This document shows, piece after piece, positions 41,880 through 50,271 of a DNA stretch of 64,000 bases. The position numbers and the translations under genes were made by a program. Origin of the DNA: Anaerolineae bacterium (lineage in GTDB: Bacteria; Chloroflexota; Anaerolineae; Aggregatilineales; UBA2796); contig JAHBVK010000012.1 of the NCBI GenBank assembly GCA_019637555.1, positions 58,431 to 122,430 on the forward strand, written 5' to 3'. The notes beneath the pieces were generated by a model. That model was given only the letters and a program-made list of their open reading frames with translations, was not told the origin of the DNA and ran no database searches. Positions within the stretch are counted from its first letter, which is position 1. Each line of letters begins with the position of its first letter.

Positions 41880-42401
41880 TTAGCGAATGCTCAACCGCTC
41901 AGTTAGATCACGACTAAACTCTTGTAAGTTTGCTAGAGTGATACTCCCCTGCATACCGATACTCAAATCTAGCAATGCTGGCTCAATGATCCGTTCGACT
42001 CTGGTGAGAATCTCAAGGTAAATCTCTGCCTCAAGAGTCTCTGCGTCGATGGTTGCGCCACCATATTTAACACTGAGTACCGATGGCAGCAGTTGAAACT
42101 GTGTACTAGCTTCACTGACCCAGTAGGGATCAAACCATCGATATGGTTTGATATGCTGCTGCCGCAGTGTATCAACTCGCCGTTCTACTATTTGACAATA
42201 GAAGCTCAAATAGTCCGCCAGAGGCGCCAAATACGGAATCCACACGCTTTCGCGTCGGCTGCGAAATACATAATTAGAAAATGGAGGATTGGTAGTTAGT
42301 TCCACTTCAAGATTAGTGTATTCTGTGCTGCCAGATAAGCTCGGATATAGGAAGAGTCGAGTCGTGAACTCTTTAGTTGTTAAGCTGCAAACATCAGGCA
42401 T
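41880..42401 (-). CDS. Unknown soluble protein (suf insert)
   Basis: From the ATG at 42401 the product is about 173 residues (a GTG at 42410 is possible but lies inside a hairpin). It is probably soluble, with many aromatic residues (YLAPLADYLSFYCQIVERRVDTLRQQ, PYRWFDPYWVSEASTQFQ) and a helical C-terminus. I recognise no family. It is the first gene after sufB on the same strand, behind two strong hairpins, and it is low in GC compared with sufB. It may be part of an acquired three-gene cassette. Confidence 0.55.
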   Translation of the reverse strand: MPDVCSLTTKEFTTRLFLYPSLSGSTEYTNLEVELTTNPPFSNYVFRSRRESVWIPYLAPLADYLSFYCQIVERRVDTLRQQHIKPYRWFDPYWVSEASTQFQLLPSVLSVKYGGATIDAETLEAEIYLEILTRVERIIEPALLDLSIGMQGSITLANLQEFSRDLTERLSIR

Positions 42402-42409
42402 TATGCACA

Positions 42410-42425
42410 CTGGGGATGACCCCAG
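42410..42425. repeat. Hairpin before the suf-insert gene
   Basis: CTGGGG-ATGA-CCCCAG, a perfect 6-bp stem with a 4-base loop, adjoins the start of the 41880 gene and could mask its translation start. Confidence 0.5.
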
Positions 42426-42433
42426 CTAGACTA

Positions 42434-42467
42434 GTACTCCTTCGCTCAACCTTGAGCGAAGGAGTAC
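42434..42467. terminator. 16-bp perfect inverted repeat after sufB
   Basis: GTACTCCTTCGCTCAA (42434-42449) is the exact reverse complement of TTGAGCGAAGGAGTAC (42452-42467), separated by CC. It lies 17 bases after the sufB stop. It could end or stabilise the sufCB transcript. No T tract follows, so it may instead be the scar or end of an inserted segment. Confidence 0.55.
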
Positions 42468-42484
42468 CCACGATGGTGTGGGCA

Positions 42485-43915
42485 TTACCCCACTGACCCT
42501 TCCATCTGCAACTGCACCAAGCGGTACAACTCAATGCTGTACTCGGCGGGCAGTTCCTTCGCAATCGGTTCGATGAAGCCGCTGACAACCATTGCGTTCG
42601 CCTGCTCTTCGCTGACGCCGCGAGACATCAGGTAGAACAACTGATCCTCACCAACTTTGCTGACCGAGGCTTCGTGTCCGATGGTCACATCGTTTTCATC
42701 GATCTCAATCGAGGGATAGGTGTCCGTGCGGCTGAGTTCATCCATCAGCAGCGCATCGCAAACCACATTCGATCTCGATTCGGCTGCGCCTTCGTGTACC
42801 TTGAGCAGACCGCGATAGGTCGCACGTCCGCCGTACATGGAGATCGACTTGCTGATCACTTGACTGGTGGTCTTGGGCGCGGCGTGGACGATCTTCGCGC
42901 CTGCATCCTGATGCTGACCCTTGCCCGCGAAGGCGATGGAAAGCACCTCACCGTGAGCATGTGGTTCCATCAGATAAACCGCCGGATACTTCATGGTCAG
43001 CTTCGAGCCGAGATTCGCATCTACCCATTCCATTGTCGCGCTTTCGTATGCAACGGCGCGCTTGGTCACCAGATTGTAGACGTTGGGACTCCAATTCTGG
43101 ATCGTGGTATAACGCGCGCGTCCGCCCTTCTTGACGATGATTTCGACCACCGCCGAGTGCAGGCTGTCGGAGCTATAAGTTGGCGCGGTGCAGCCCTCAA
43201 CATAATGTACCTGCGCACCTTCATCCACGATGATCAGAGTGCGCTCGAATTGACCCATGTTCTGCGTGTTGATGCGGAAGTACGCTTGCAGCGGCAATTC
43301 CACATTCACACCTTTGGGAACGTAGATGAACGATCCACCTGACCACACCGCTGAATTCAGTGCGGCGAACTTGTTATCCGTCGGTGGGATTACCGTGCCG
43401 AAATATTCCTTGAACAGATCAGGGTATTCTTTTAGCGCCGAGTCGGTATCGGTGAAGATGACGCCCTTTTCCTCCAAGTCCTTGCGGATGGAGTGATAGA
43501 TCACCTCAGACTCGAACTGCGCGCCCGTACCTGCCAAGAACTTCTGCTCGGCTTCGGGGATACCTAAGCGATCAAAGGTGTACTTGATGTCCTCTGGCAC
43601 TTCGTCCCATGTACGTCCCTGCCGATCAGAGGCGCGCACAAAGTAGTAGATATCATCGAATTTGATTTCGTTCAGATTGCCGCCCCACTGCGGCATCGGC
43701 TTCTTCTCGAAGATTTCCAGAGACTTCAGGCGGAAATCGCGCATCCACTGCGGCTCGTTTTTCATCGCCGAAATTTCCGCTACGATGTCTTTATCCAACC
43801 CCTTACGGCTCTTGAAGGTATAGTTTCTTTCCGGCACGCTGAAGCCGTACTTCTCATCGTAGTTGGACTTGATATCCGCAAGCTGCTGGCTCTGATCCAA
43901 TTGCATATCAGTCAT
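42485..43915 (-). CDS. sufB: Fe-S cluster assembly protein SufB
   Basis: SufB is the scaffold subunit on which clusters are built. The 476-residue product has family blocks [78 protein letters not shown] with the conserved Cys, and the C-terminal [22 protein letters not shown]. It follows sufC by 28 bases in the same operon. A strong hairpin directly behind it separates it from the three insert genes and sufD. Confidence 0.97.
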   Translation of the reverse strand: MTDMQLDQSQQLADIKSNYDEKYGFSVPERNYTFKSRKGLDKDIVAEISAMKNEPQWMRDFRLKSLEIFEKKPMPQWGGNLNEIKFDDIYYFVRASDRQGRTWDEVPEDIKYTFDRLGIPEAEQKFLAGTGAQFESEVIYHSIRKDLEEKGVIFTDTDSALKEYPDLFKEYFGTVIPPTDNKFAALNSAVWSGGSFIYVPKGVNVELPLQAYFRINTQNMGQFERTLIIVDEGAQVHYVEGCTAPTYSSDSLHSAVVEIIVKKGGRARYTTIQNWSPNVYNLVTKRAVAYESATMEWVDANLGSKLTMKYPAVYLMEPHAHGEVLSIAFAGKGQHQDAGAKIVHAAPKTTSQVISKSISMYGGRATYRGLLKVHEGAAESRSNVVCDALLMDELSRTDTYPSIEIDENDVTIGHEASVSKVGEDQLFYLMSRGVSEEQANAMVVSGFIEPIAKELPAEYSIELYRLVQLQMEGSVG

Positions 43916-43943
43916 GATTGCAGTCCTATTCTAGTTCTAGTAA

Positions 43944-44717
43944 CTACGCCGTAACCGCGTGTTTAGCGGCGATCCAGTCGTAGCCATTCTTCTGAATTTT
44001 CTCTGCCAAGTCAAAGCCACCGACTTCTACAATACGTCCCTCAAACATCACATGTACGATGTCGGGGCGCATGAAGTTGAGAAATTGATCGTAGTGAGTG
44101 ATCACGATGACACCGAGATTCGGACCGATCAGCGACTTGAGACCATCACCGACGACACGCAGCGCATCTACGTCCAAGCCAGAGTCTGTCTCGTCCAGAA
44201 TGGCGAGTTTTGGTTCTAGCGTGGCAAGCTGCAAAATCTCCGTGCGCTTGATTTCACCACCGGAGAATCCTTCATTCAGATATCGTCCGGCAAAGCTAGT
44301 ATCCATCTTCAACTGCTGCATCTTAGAAGTGAGGAGCTTGCGGAATTCGGGGATACTGATGCCCTTATCCTCTGGATTGATCTCCTTACGACGCGCATTG
44401 ATCGCGGTACGCAAGAAGTTGGCGACGGTCACACCGGGAACAGCAATAGGCTTTTGAAATGCTAGGAACAAGCCAATGCGGCTGCGCTCATCCGGTTCCA
44501 TTTCCAGTACGTTGTGACCATCGAAGGTGATCTCGCCTTCGGTGATGGTGTACGCAGGATGACCCATCAGCGCATATGCCAGTGTGCTCTTGCCCGATCC
44601 GTTGCGTCCCATCAAGGCGTGAACTTCACCTTGCTTCACTGTCAGGTCTACACCTTTAAGGATGGGCTTATCTTCAATGCTCACATGCAAATTGCGAATT
44701 TCCAATACCGCAGACAT
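43944..44717 (-). CDS. sufC: Fe-S assembly ATPase SufC
   Basis: SufC is the ABC-type ATPase of the SufBC2D complex. From the ATG at 44717 the product is about 257 residues: MSAVLEIRNLHVS, Walker A GRNGSGKSTLAYAL, signature region FSGGEIKRTEILQLA, Walker B LAILDETDSGLDVDAL. The start is supported by GAGGAGGG upstream and by a clear promoter at 44808-44836; the frame could be opened to 44873, but that lies upstream of the promoter. It is the first gene of the suf operon and divergent from the HTH gene. Confidence 0.96.
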   Translation of the reverse strand: MSAVLEIRNLHVSIEDKPILKGVDLTVKQGEVHALMGRNGSGKSTLAYALMGHPAYTITEGEITFDGHNVLEMEPDERSRIGLFLAFQKPIAVPGVTVANFLRTAINARRKEINPEDKGISIPEFRKLLTSKMQQLKMDTSFAGRYLNEGFSGGEIKRTEILQLATLEPKLAILDETDSGLDVDALRVVGDGLKSLIGPNLGVIVITHYDQFLNFMRPDIVHVMFEGRIVEVGGFDLAEKIQKNGYDWIAAKHAVTA

Positions 44718-44807
44718 TAACCGAATTCCCTCCTCGGTTGAGTAACGATTGCTACTGGCAGGATTCAGACAACTTAGGCGAAAAGTGCCAGTTTTCACAT
44801 AGGCACA

Positions 44808-44836
44808 ATTATACCCTTCCAGCAGAATAGCGTCAA
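44808..44836 (-). promoter_or_regulatory. Sigma70-type promoter of the suf operon
   Basis: On the minus strand TTGACG (44836-44831), 17 bases, then a perfect TATAAT (44813-44808). Transcription should begin near 44801, giving an 84-base leader. Confidence 0.75.
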
Positions 44837-44860
44837 TAAAATAGATAAAAATCAGAAATA

Positions 44861-44889
44861 TTGACATTTCCACTCGTGCTTGCTAGGAT
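44861..44889 (+). promoter_or_regulatory. Sigma70-type promoter of the HTH gene
   Basis: A perfect TTGACA (44861-44866), a 17-base spacer and TAGGAT (44884-44889). It is back to back with the sufC promoter, 24 bases apart, so one operator could control both. Confidence 0.6.
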
Positions 44890-44931
44890 GATTTACAGTA
44901 GCAGTAAGTAAAAGGAAATTGGTAGCGTCGA

Positions 44932-45159
44932 ATGCATGACACACGTCGCGCCGTACTTGACCTGATCGGAAAACAAGATCGCATCACGGTAAGTGCACTA
45001 GCCGAGTCACTTGGAATGGCACCCATTACGGTGCGCTATCATCTAAACAGTTTACAAGCAGAGGGATTAGTGCGCGTGGCACTGCAACGACAGGATGTTG
45101 GTCGCCCTAAACACGTATATTCGTTGACGGAACGCGCATTAGGGCTAAAGCAGCCCTAA
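44932..45159 (+). CDS. Minimal DeoR/ArsR-type HTH protein (SufR N-terminal-like)
   Basis: The 75-residue protein is only a winged HTH: RRAVLDLIGKQDRITVSALAESLGMAPITVRYHLNSLQAEGLVRVA, then the wing RPKHVYSLTERA. This matches the DNA-binding half of SufR-type repressors. The C-terminal half, which holds the Fe-S ligands in SufR, is absent. It is divergent from sufC and followed by a SufT-like gene, so control of the suf operon is likely (inference). The stop is followed by ordinary intergenic sequence with no remnant of a lost second half. Confidence 0.8.
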   Translation: MHDTRRAVLDLIGKQDRITVSALAESLGMAPITVRYHLNSLQAEGLVRVALQRQDVGRPKHVYSLTERALGLKQP

Positions 45160-45252
45160 ACGATCCGTGCACTGCGGATTCAAATGCTACAATCTACTTT
45201 TAAGAGCAGCTCAGATCCGTTAACCTCTCGCTGAGTGTATGGAGAATTACGA

Positions 45253-45588
45253 ATGTCTGACAATATCACCTCTACCGAAGTCAGTCGCGGGACGAAATCA
45301 GAAGCAGAAGTGCGTGATGCGTTGCGTCAGGTTGTCGATCCTGAGATTGGCTTGGACGTTATTGCACTTGGTTTGATCCGTGAACTGGAATTGGAGCAGG
45401 ACAAGTCGCATGTCCGTATGATGCTGACGACACCATTCTGTCCCTATGGTCCGCAGATGTTGGAGCAAGTACGTCGCACTGTTCAGGAAGTGACTGAAGT
45501 GCCGACAACGATTGAACTCACGCCGGAGATTTGGGATCCCTCGATGATGGAAGAAGGTGCGGGTCAAGACTGGGGTCTGTTTTACTAG
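45253..45588 (+). CDS. MIP18/DUF59-family Fe-S maturation factor (SufT-like)
   Basis: From the ATG at 45253 (after ATGGAGAA) the product is about 111 residues: EVRDALRQVVDPEIGLDVIALGLIREL, MMLTTPFCPYGPQMLEQVRRTV, LTPEIWDPSMMEEGA. The DPEIGLD block and the Thr-Thr-x-x-Cys motif define the family, members of which help deliver clusters to target proteins. It lies beside the suf operon on the opposite strand, 93 bases after the HTH gene, and ends at a hairpin terminator. Confidence 0.88.
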   Translation: MSDNITSTEVSRGTKSEAEVRDALRQVVDPEIGLDVIALGLIRELELEQDKSHVRMMLTTPFCPYGPQMLEQVRRTVQEVTEVPTTIELTPEIWDPSMMEEGAGQDWGLFY

Positions 45589-45622
45589 CCAGCTAATTTA
45601 TTCTCAAACTCTAACGAGTCTG

Positions 45623-45655
45623 ACCCCTCGCGCCAAATCACTGGCTCAGAGGGGT
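45623..45655 (+). terminator. Hairpin terminator after the SufT-like gene
   Basis: ACCCCTC (45623-45629) pairs with GAGGGGT (45649-45655), with an inner GCCA/TGGC stem. A short ATTTG follows. It lies 35 bases behind the stop codon. Confidence 0.55.
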
Positions 45656-45779
45656 ATTTGGGTCATCACAGCCTCGATCATCCCCTTCCAAATTCAGATC
45701 AATTTCACGTCGCACCGTCGATCATCGCGGCAAATTCTGCTATCCTGTAGCCGGAAGGTCACGGCATCGGATACCGAGT

Positions 45780-47204
45780 ATGGCGAATCTCATAGGCAAA
45801 AAGCTAGGAAACTATAAACTGTCTGCACTGCTTGGGCAGGGCGGTATGGCAGCAGTTTACCGCGCACGACAGGAAAATATGGGGCGCGATGTGGCGATCA
45901 AAGTGATCGACACCAGTGACGATCCCAAAGATTTCAAAGCCCGTTTCCAGCGCGAAGCACAGATGATCGCTTCGCTCAGCCATCCTCACATCATCAAAGT
46001 GTTCGACTACGGCATTCAGGATCAGTATGTTTTTCTGGTCATGGAACTACTGCCCGGCGGTACCTTAGGCAAACTTTTCCGCAAAGGACCTTTCCCCGTA
46101 AAGGCTGCTTATCGGGTGATCTCGCAGCTTGCTGAGGCGCTGGATTACGCCCACGCTAAGAACTTGATTCACCGCGACCTAAAACCACAAAATGTGCTGT
46201 TGGATGAGAATCGTAACGTTATCCTCACTGACTTTGGAATTGCCAAACTGTGGCAGCGTTTCTCGCTTAATCTGGGGCAGTATTCAGAAAAGGTGACTGG
46301 TACGCCCGCGTACATGGCTCCTGAACAGTGGCGCAACGAAGATATTACGCCGCGCACCGATATTTATGCGCTTGGCGTTATGATGTTCGAAATGCTCACC
46401 GGACGCTTACCATTTAGCGGTGGCACGGCAAAGAGCATGATGTATTTGCACATGTACCACAAAGCGCCACCGATCCGCAGCTTGCGTCCTGAAATTTCTG
46501 AATCGATTGAGTATGTGGTCAATCAGGCGATGGCAAAGTCGGCAGCGGATCGCTATCCCTCTGCTGGCGAACTCCTCGTTGCGTTCCGCACAGCGTTAAT
46601 GGGCGGCAGCGTTGGTGAACCTGAGTTCAAGCTCAGTTTTAACGAACCAGCTAGTGATTCGGCAGCGGATTCGCAGGTCTTCTTCTCGGTGAACCCGCAA
46701 GGGGAAACCGAGGACGATGAGTCGGGCATGCATAAGATGCAGACGATAGATGTGGATACAAGCGATCCTGATGCCGATCTGCTCATGTCCGATGCCAACT
46801 CCAGCGAAGAAACTATCCGCCCGCGTCCACAGCTTAAGAAAATTTCGGTCAATCAGATCCGGCAATTGGGTGAGGAATCCAAGCCGCGAAAGCCTCAATC
46901 GCTGCATTCTATCCCTCCAAATGCTGCGCTTAATGCTCCAGCGAAAGCATCTCCTGCCAGAGCTAAACCGATGGCACCGATTACGCCGCTACCTACGTCA
47001 CCCAACGCCGCTGCCGACAAACCGCGCGATGTAGTCGATGAACTACGTGGCTATACCGCGCAAGATTTAGAGAAGATGCCGACTGGCGTGGGAAAAATCA
47101 AAGCGGAAGCCGATAAAGTTGGGCTATCTACCGGTTGGATCATTGCTGCAGTTGTCGCCATTGCCGTTATCGTGACCGTCTTGATCATGATGCTGCGGCT
47201 CTGA
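45780..47204 (+). CDS. Tail-anchored serine/threonine protein kinase
   Basis: The 474-residue protein has an N-terminal Hanks-type kinase domain (about 10-270): glycine loop LLGQGGMAAVYRA, VAIKVID with the ATP-binding Lys, HRDLKPQNVLLDE, DFGIAK, GTPAYMAPEQW. A disordered Pro/Ser-rich linker (about 290-440) and a C-terminal membrane helix follow (STGWIIAAVVAIAVIVTVLIMM). There is no extracellular sensor beyond the helix, so any signal must come from the cytoplasm or the membrane. The gene stands alone and converges on the CorC-type gene. Confidence 0.93.
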   Translation: MANLIGKKLGNYKLSALLGQGGMAAVYRARQENMGRDVAIKVIDTSDDPKDFKARFQREAQMIASLSHPHIIKVFDYGIQDQYVFLVMELLPGGTLGKLFRKGPFPVKAAYRVISQLAEALDYAHAKNLIHRDLKPQNVLLDENRNVILTDFGIAKLWQRFSLNLGQYSEKVTGTPAYMAPEQWRNEDITPRTDIYALGVMMFEMLTGRLPFSGGTAKSMMYLHMYHKAPPIRSLRPEISESIEYVVNQAMAKSAADRYPSAGELLVAFRTALMGGSVGEPEFKLSFNEPASDSAADSQVFFSVNPQGETEDDESGMHKMQTIDVDTSDPDADLLMSDANSSEETIRPRPQLKKISVNQIRQLGEESKPRKPQSLHSIPPNAALNAPAKASPARAKPMAPITPLPTSPNAAADKPRDVVDELRGYTAQDLEKMPTGVGKIKAEADKVGLSTGWIIAAVVAIAVIVTVLIMMLRL

Positions 47205-47220
47205 TTGTCCGCAGTCGGCA

Positions 47221-48672
47221 CTATTTTTCGTTCTTACTTTCCAGTCCATTGGTCGTTGACGAGATAGTCCCGGTAGATGACGCTGACGACGCTTCGACCT
47301 CAATCGATTTAGAGGCGGTTTCTTCGCCCTCTTCGCTTGCTTTCTCTGCTGTACTTGTGTCTGACACTTCCGGCAATCGTGTCACGCGCACCTTACGGAT
47401 GCGCCGTCCGGTGATGCTCTCCACTTTGATCTCAAGGTTATCTTGCTTGAAGGTTTCGCCAGCCAACGGCACTTTGCCAAGCGTACTGAGGACGAACCCG
47501 CCCAGAGTATCACTCTCGTCGGTAGGCAGTTCCACGTCCATCATCTCATTGACTTCGTTCAAGTTAATGCCAGCATCAAAGACATACTCATCATCGCTGA
47601 TTCGCTCGAAATCAGCTTCTTCCTCAGGGTCATATTCATCTTGAATGTCGCCGACGATCTCCTCTAGCAAGTCTTCAATGGTGACTAAGCCCGCCGTACC
47701 ACCATATTCATCGATCACAATCGCCATGTGAATCTTGCGCTGCTGCAATTCTTCCAATAGATCGCCTGCGCGTTTCGATTCCGGCACGAAGTACGCCGGG
47801 CGCATGATCTCCCTCACCATCTTGTCTTGCGACTGCCCGCCGCCAATCGCCCTCAACAGATCTTTGGCGTAAATCAACCCGATTACTTTGTCGATAGTTT
47901 CTTCGTAGATTGGGATGCGAGAATGCCCGGCTTTCAGTGTCATGTCAATGGCAATACGGGTAGTCGCATCGGCTGGCAAGGCGGTGATATCGATGCGCGG
48001 CACCATGATCTCGCGGGCAACCTTATCTCCAAATTGGAAGATCGAGTAGATCATTTCTTTTTCTTCGTCTTCGATCACGCCTTCTTCAGAGCCGGCATCC
48101 ACCAGCGTTTTGATCTCTTCTTCGGTGACGTAAGACATGCCCGCCCGCCCAAATGGTTTTGCCAATCGGCTGCTGATCCACAACATAATGCGAGTGACGG
48201 GCGCGGTAATTGCCAGAATCACCTGCATCGGTCTGAGCAGCAACAGTGCCAACCGTTCGGGATTGCTTGATGCGATCACATCGGGAATTCGTTCGCCAAA
48301 GAGGATCATAAGCACTGCACTGATCAGCCAGATGGCGATATAGATCAAGGTGGACGCCAATCGCGGATCAATGGCGAGTCCGGGCTGTGCAACAATGAAC
48401 TGAGTGAATGGGGCGGCATCATAGGCAGTTAACACACCAGCCGCAAAAAAGTGCAGAAAGATGCTTACAAACTGGCGTGAAGCGAGTAAGCGAGTGGAAT
48501 TGTCTACGAGCATCAACAATCGCTTGGCGGCGGCGTTGCCATCTTCTGCCAATTCGCGGAGTTGTTGTTTGCGCGCATTAATCAAGGCGGAGTGTGCCAG
48601 CGCAATGATGGCATTAAGCAACACCAGCGCCACGAAAATGACGATGCCTAAACTGGGATAGGGACTGTCCAT
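47221..48672 (-). CDS. CNNM/CBS-domain transporter of the HlyC/CorC family
   Basis: The 483-residue protein has an N-terminal CNNM membrane domain with about four helices (1-190). A cytoplasmic CBS pair follows (IMVPRIDITALPADATTRIAIDMTL, then IMRPAYFVPESKRAGDLLEEL and IDEYGGTAGLVTIEDLLEEIVGDIQDE), then the CorC_HlyC domain near 360-440 and a polar Ser/Glu tail. The family is tied to Mg2+ or Co2+ efflux. It begins 15 bases after glmU on the same strand, so the two may be co-transcribed. Confidence 0.92.
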   Translation of the reverse strand: MDSPYPSLGIVIFVALVLLNAIIALAHSALINARKQQLRELAEDGNAAAKRLLMLVDNSTRLLASRQFVSIFLHFFAAGVLTAYDAAPFTQFIVAQPGLAIDPRLASTLIYIAIWLISAVLMILFGERIPDVIASSNPERLALLLLRPMQVILAITAPVTRIMLWISSRLAKPFGRAGMSYVTEEEIKTLVDAGSEEGVIEDEEKEMIYSIFQFGDKVAREIMVPRIDITALPADATTRIAIDMTLKAGHSRIPIYEETIDKVIGLIYAKDLLRAIGGGQSQDKMVREIMRPAYFVPESKRAGDLLEELQQRKIHMAIVIDEYGGTAGLVTIEDLLEEIVGDIQDEYDPEEEADFERISDDEYVFDAGINLNEVNEMMDVELPTDESDTLGGFVLSTLGKVPLAGETFKQDNLEIKVESITGRRIRKVRVTRLPEVSDTSTAEKASEEGEETASKSIEVEASSASSTGTISSTTNGLESKNEK

Positions 48673-48687
48673 ATGCGCGCTGTTCTC

Positions 48688-50103
48688 TTAAGTTTCCTTT
48701 CGTTCTGCCTGAAGTGGTTGTTGCTGATCGACGGATGCAGACGCTGGCGGGCGGATCTGCCGCATTCGTGCAGGCACCCCTATAGCAATGTGACCTTCGG
48801 GTACATTGCGCGTCACCACTGATCCGGCAGCGGTACGGGCGTTATTGCTTATAGTCACAGGAGCGACCAGTATTGAATCGCTGCCAATAAAAGCATGATC
48901 GCCTACTATGGTCTTATTCTTACGCACGCCATCGAAATTCGCTGTAATCGTCCCCGCCCCAATGTTGACATCCACACCAATATCGGAGTCGCCTATGTAG
49001 CTGAAATGACCCATCCGTGTACCCGCACCCAGTCGGGAGTTTTTTACTTCCCCGAAATTACCCATGTGTACGCCAGCTTCAAGATGAGACCCTTTACGGA
49101 GATGACAATAAGGTCCTGCATTGACCCGATCTTCGATGATGGCTTCCTCGATCACCGAATTGCGGATTTCACAGCTGTTGCCTACACGACTATCGATGAT
49201 GGTGGTATCAGGACCGATTTCGCAGTTACTGCCGATTTGAGTTGCACCATAAATGTGCGTGTTCGGCAGAATAACCGTGTCCTGACCAATGGAAACACTT
49301 TCGTGGATATAGGTCGTCGCCGGATCGATGATCGTTACACCGCTGAGCATTAGCTTCCTATTGATCCGACGTCTCAACGCCGCTTCTGCATCTGCCAGAT
49401 GCACTCGTGTGTTAATTCCGATCAGTTCCTCTATGTCATTATGCACAATAGGTAAGCCCGGCTGATTCTCAATTGCCGAGAGCGCGGGTAAGTCGGTGAG
49501 ATAGTATTCACCGTTCGATCGCGTCTTCAGTCTTGAAAGGTGATCCCACAGCCAATCTGCTTGAAAGCAGTAAACACCGGCGTTCAATTCCTTAATCTTT
49601 AGCTGCTCTGATGTGGCTTCGCGCTCCTCGACAATATCGACAACCTGACCGAACTCATTACGCACGATGCGCCCAAATCCGCGCGGATCATCTTGAATCA
49701 CCGTAAGCAACGTTAAGACGCCTGTACTGTTTACCTGCGATTCAACCAATGAGCGCAGTGTTTCTACTTCTAACAGCGGCATATCGGCATAGTAGACGAC
49801 TACATGCGTCGCTTTTCCGCGCAGCACAGACTCTGCTTGCGCCACAGCGTGTGCCGTGCCCAGCAATTCGGCTTGTGTGACGAATGTGGCGCGCTCACCG
49901 ACAATCGACTTCACGGCGTCAGCGTCGCGCCCGACCACCACAACAGGTCGTTCACTACTGCTGTACAAAGCGGTCAATTTCTCTGCAGTCTCTATGCTGC
50001 GTACCACCATCGGCTTGCCGCCGACTTCATGCAACACTTTTGCTTTGCTGGATTTCATTCGAGTGCCTTGACCAGCAGCAAGTACTACAGTGGCGATACG
50101 CAA
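48688..50103 (-). CDS. glmU: Bifunctional GlmU: GlcN-1-P acetyltransferase and GlcNAc-1-P uridyltransferase
   Basis: GlmU makes UDP-GlcNAc for peptidoglycan. The 471-residue product has the pyrophosphorylase signature VVLAAGQGTRMKSSKAKVLHEV, YYADMPLL, and NAGVYCF in the N-terminal half. A left-handed beta-helix follows (VSIGQDTVILPNTHIYGATQIG, then IEDRVNAGPYCHLRKGSHLEAGVHMGNFGEVKNS) with the acetyltransferase motif GAGTITANFDG. The gene is complete and is the first of a two-gene run with the CorC-type gene. Confidence 0.97.
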   Translation of the reverse strand: MRIATVVLAAGQGTRMKSSKAKVLHEVGGKPMVVRSIETAEKLTALYSSSERPVVVVGRDADAVKSIVGERATFVTQAELLGTAHAVAQAESVLRGKATHVVVYYADMPLLEVETLRSLVESQVNSTGVLTLLTVIQDDPRGFGRIVRNEFGQVVDIVEEREATSEQLKIKELNAGVYCFQADWLWDHLSRLKTRSNGEYYLTDLPALSAIENQPGLPIVHNDIEELIGINTRVHLADAEAALRRRINRKLMLSGVTIIDPATTYIHESVSIGQDTVILPNTHIYGATQIGSNCEIGPDTTIIDSRVGNSCEIRNSVIEEAIIEDRVNAGPYCHLRKGSHLEAGVHMGNFGEVKNSRLGAGTRMGHFSYIGDSDIGVDVNIGAGTITANFDGVRKNKTIVGDHAFIGSDSILVAPVTISNNARTAAGSVVTRNVPEGHIAIGVPARMRQIRPPASASVDQQQPLQAERKET

Positions 50104-50164
50104 AGTTTGCTCCTCACATTTACACTAGTGCAGTCTAATTGTAGCACGACGCCGCATCCGTAAA

Positions 50165-50186
50165 AATCCTCACAGAATCCTCACAG
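50165..50186. promoter_or_regulatory. Tandem 11-bp direct repeat between glmU and the Mrp operon
   Basis: AATCCTCACAG occurs twice with no gap (50165-50175 and 50176-50186). An 11-base period places both half sites on one face of the helix, as for direct-repeat operators of OmpR/PhoB-type response regulators. The binding protein is unknown. Confidence 0.45.
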
Positions 50187-50229
50187 CCGATCCGTACACG
50201 TTAACGTTTTGGGCTATTAAGGCGATTGC

Positions 50230-50245
50230 TAGTATCAAAATACTA
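50230..50245. promoter_or_regulatory. Palindrome upstream of the Mrp operon
   Basis: TAGTAT-CAAA-ATACTA is a perfect 6-bp dyad 27 bases before the mrpA start codon. It is a candidate operator or a small leader hairpin. Confidence 0.4.
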
Positions 50246-50271
50246 TCAAGATCAGGCTGAGAGTTGATCGT

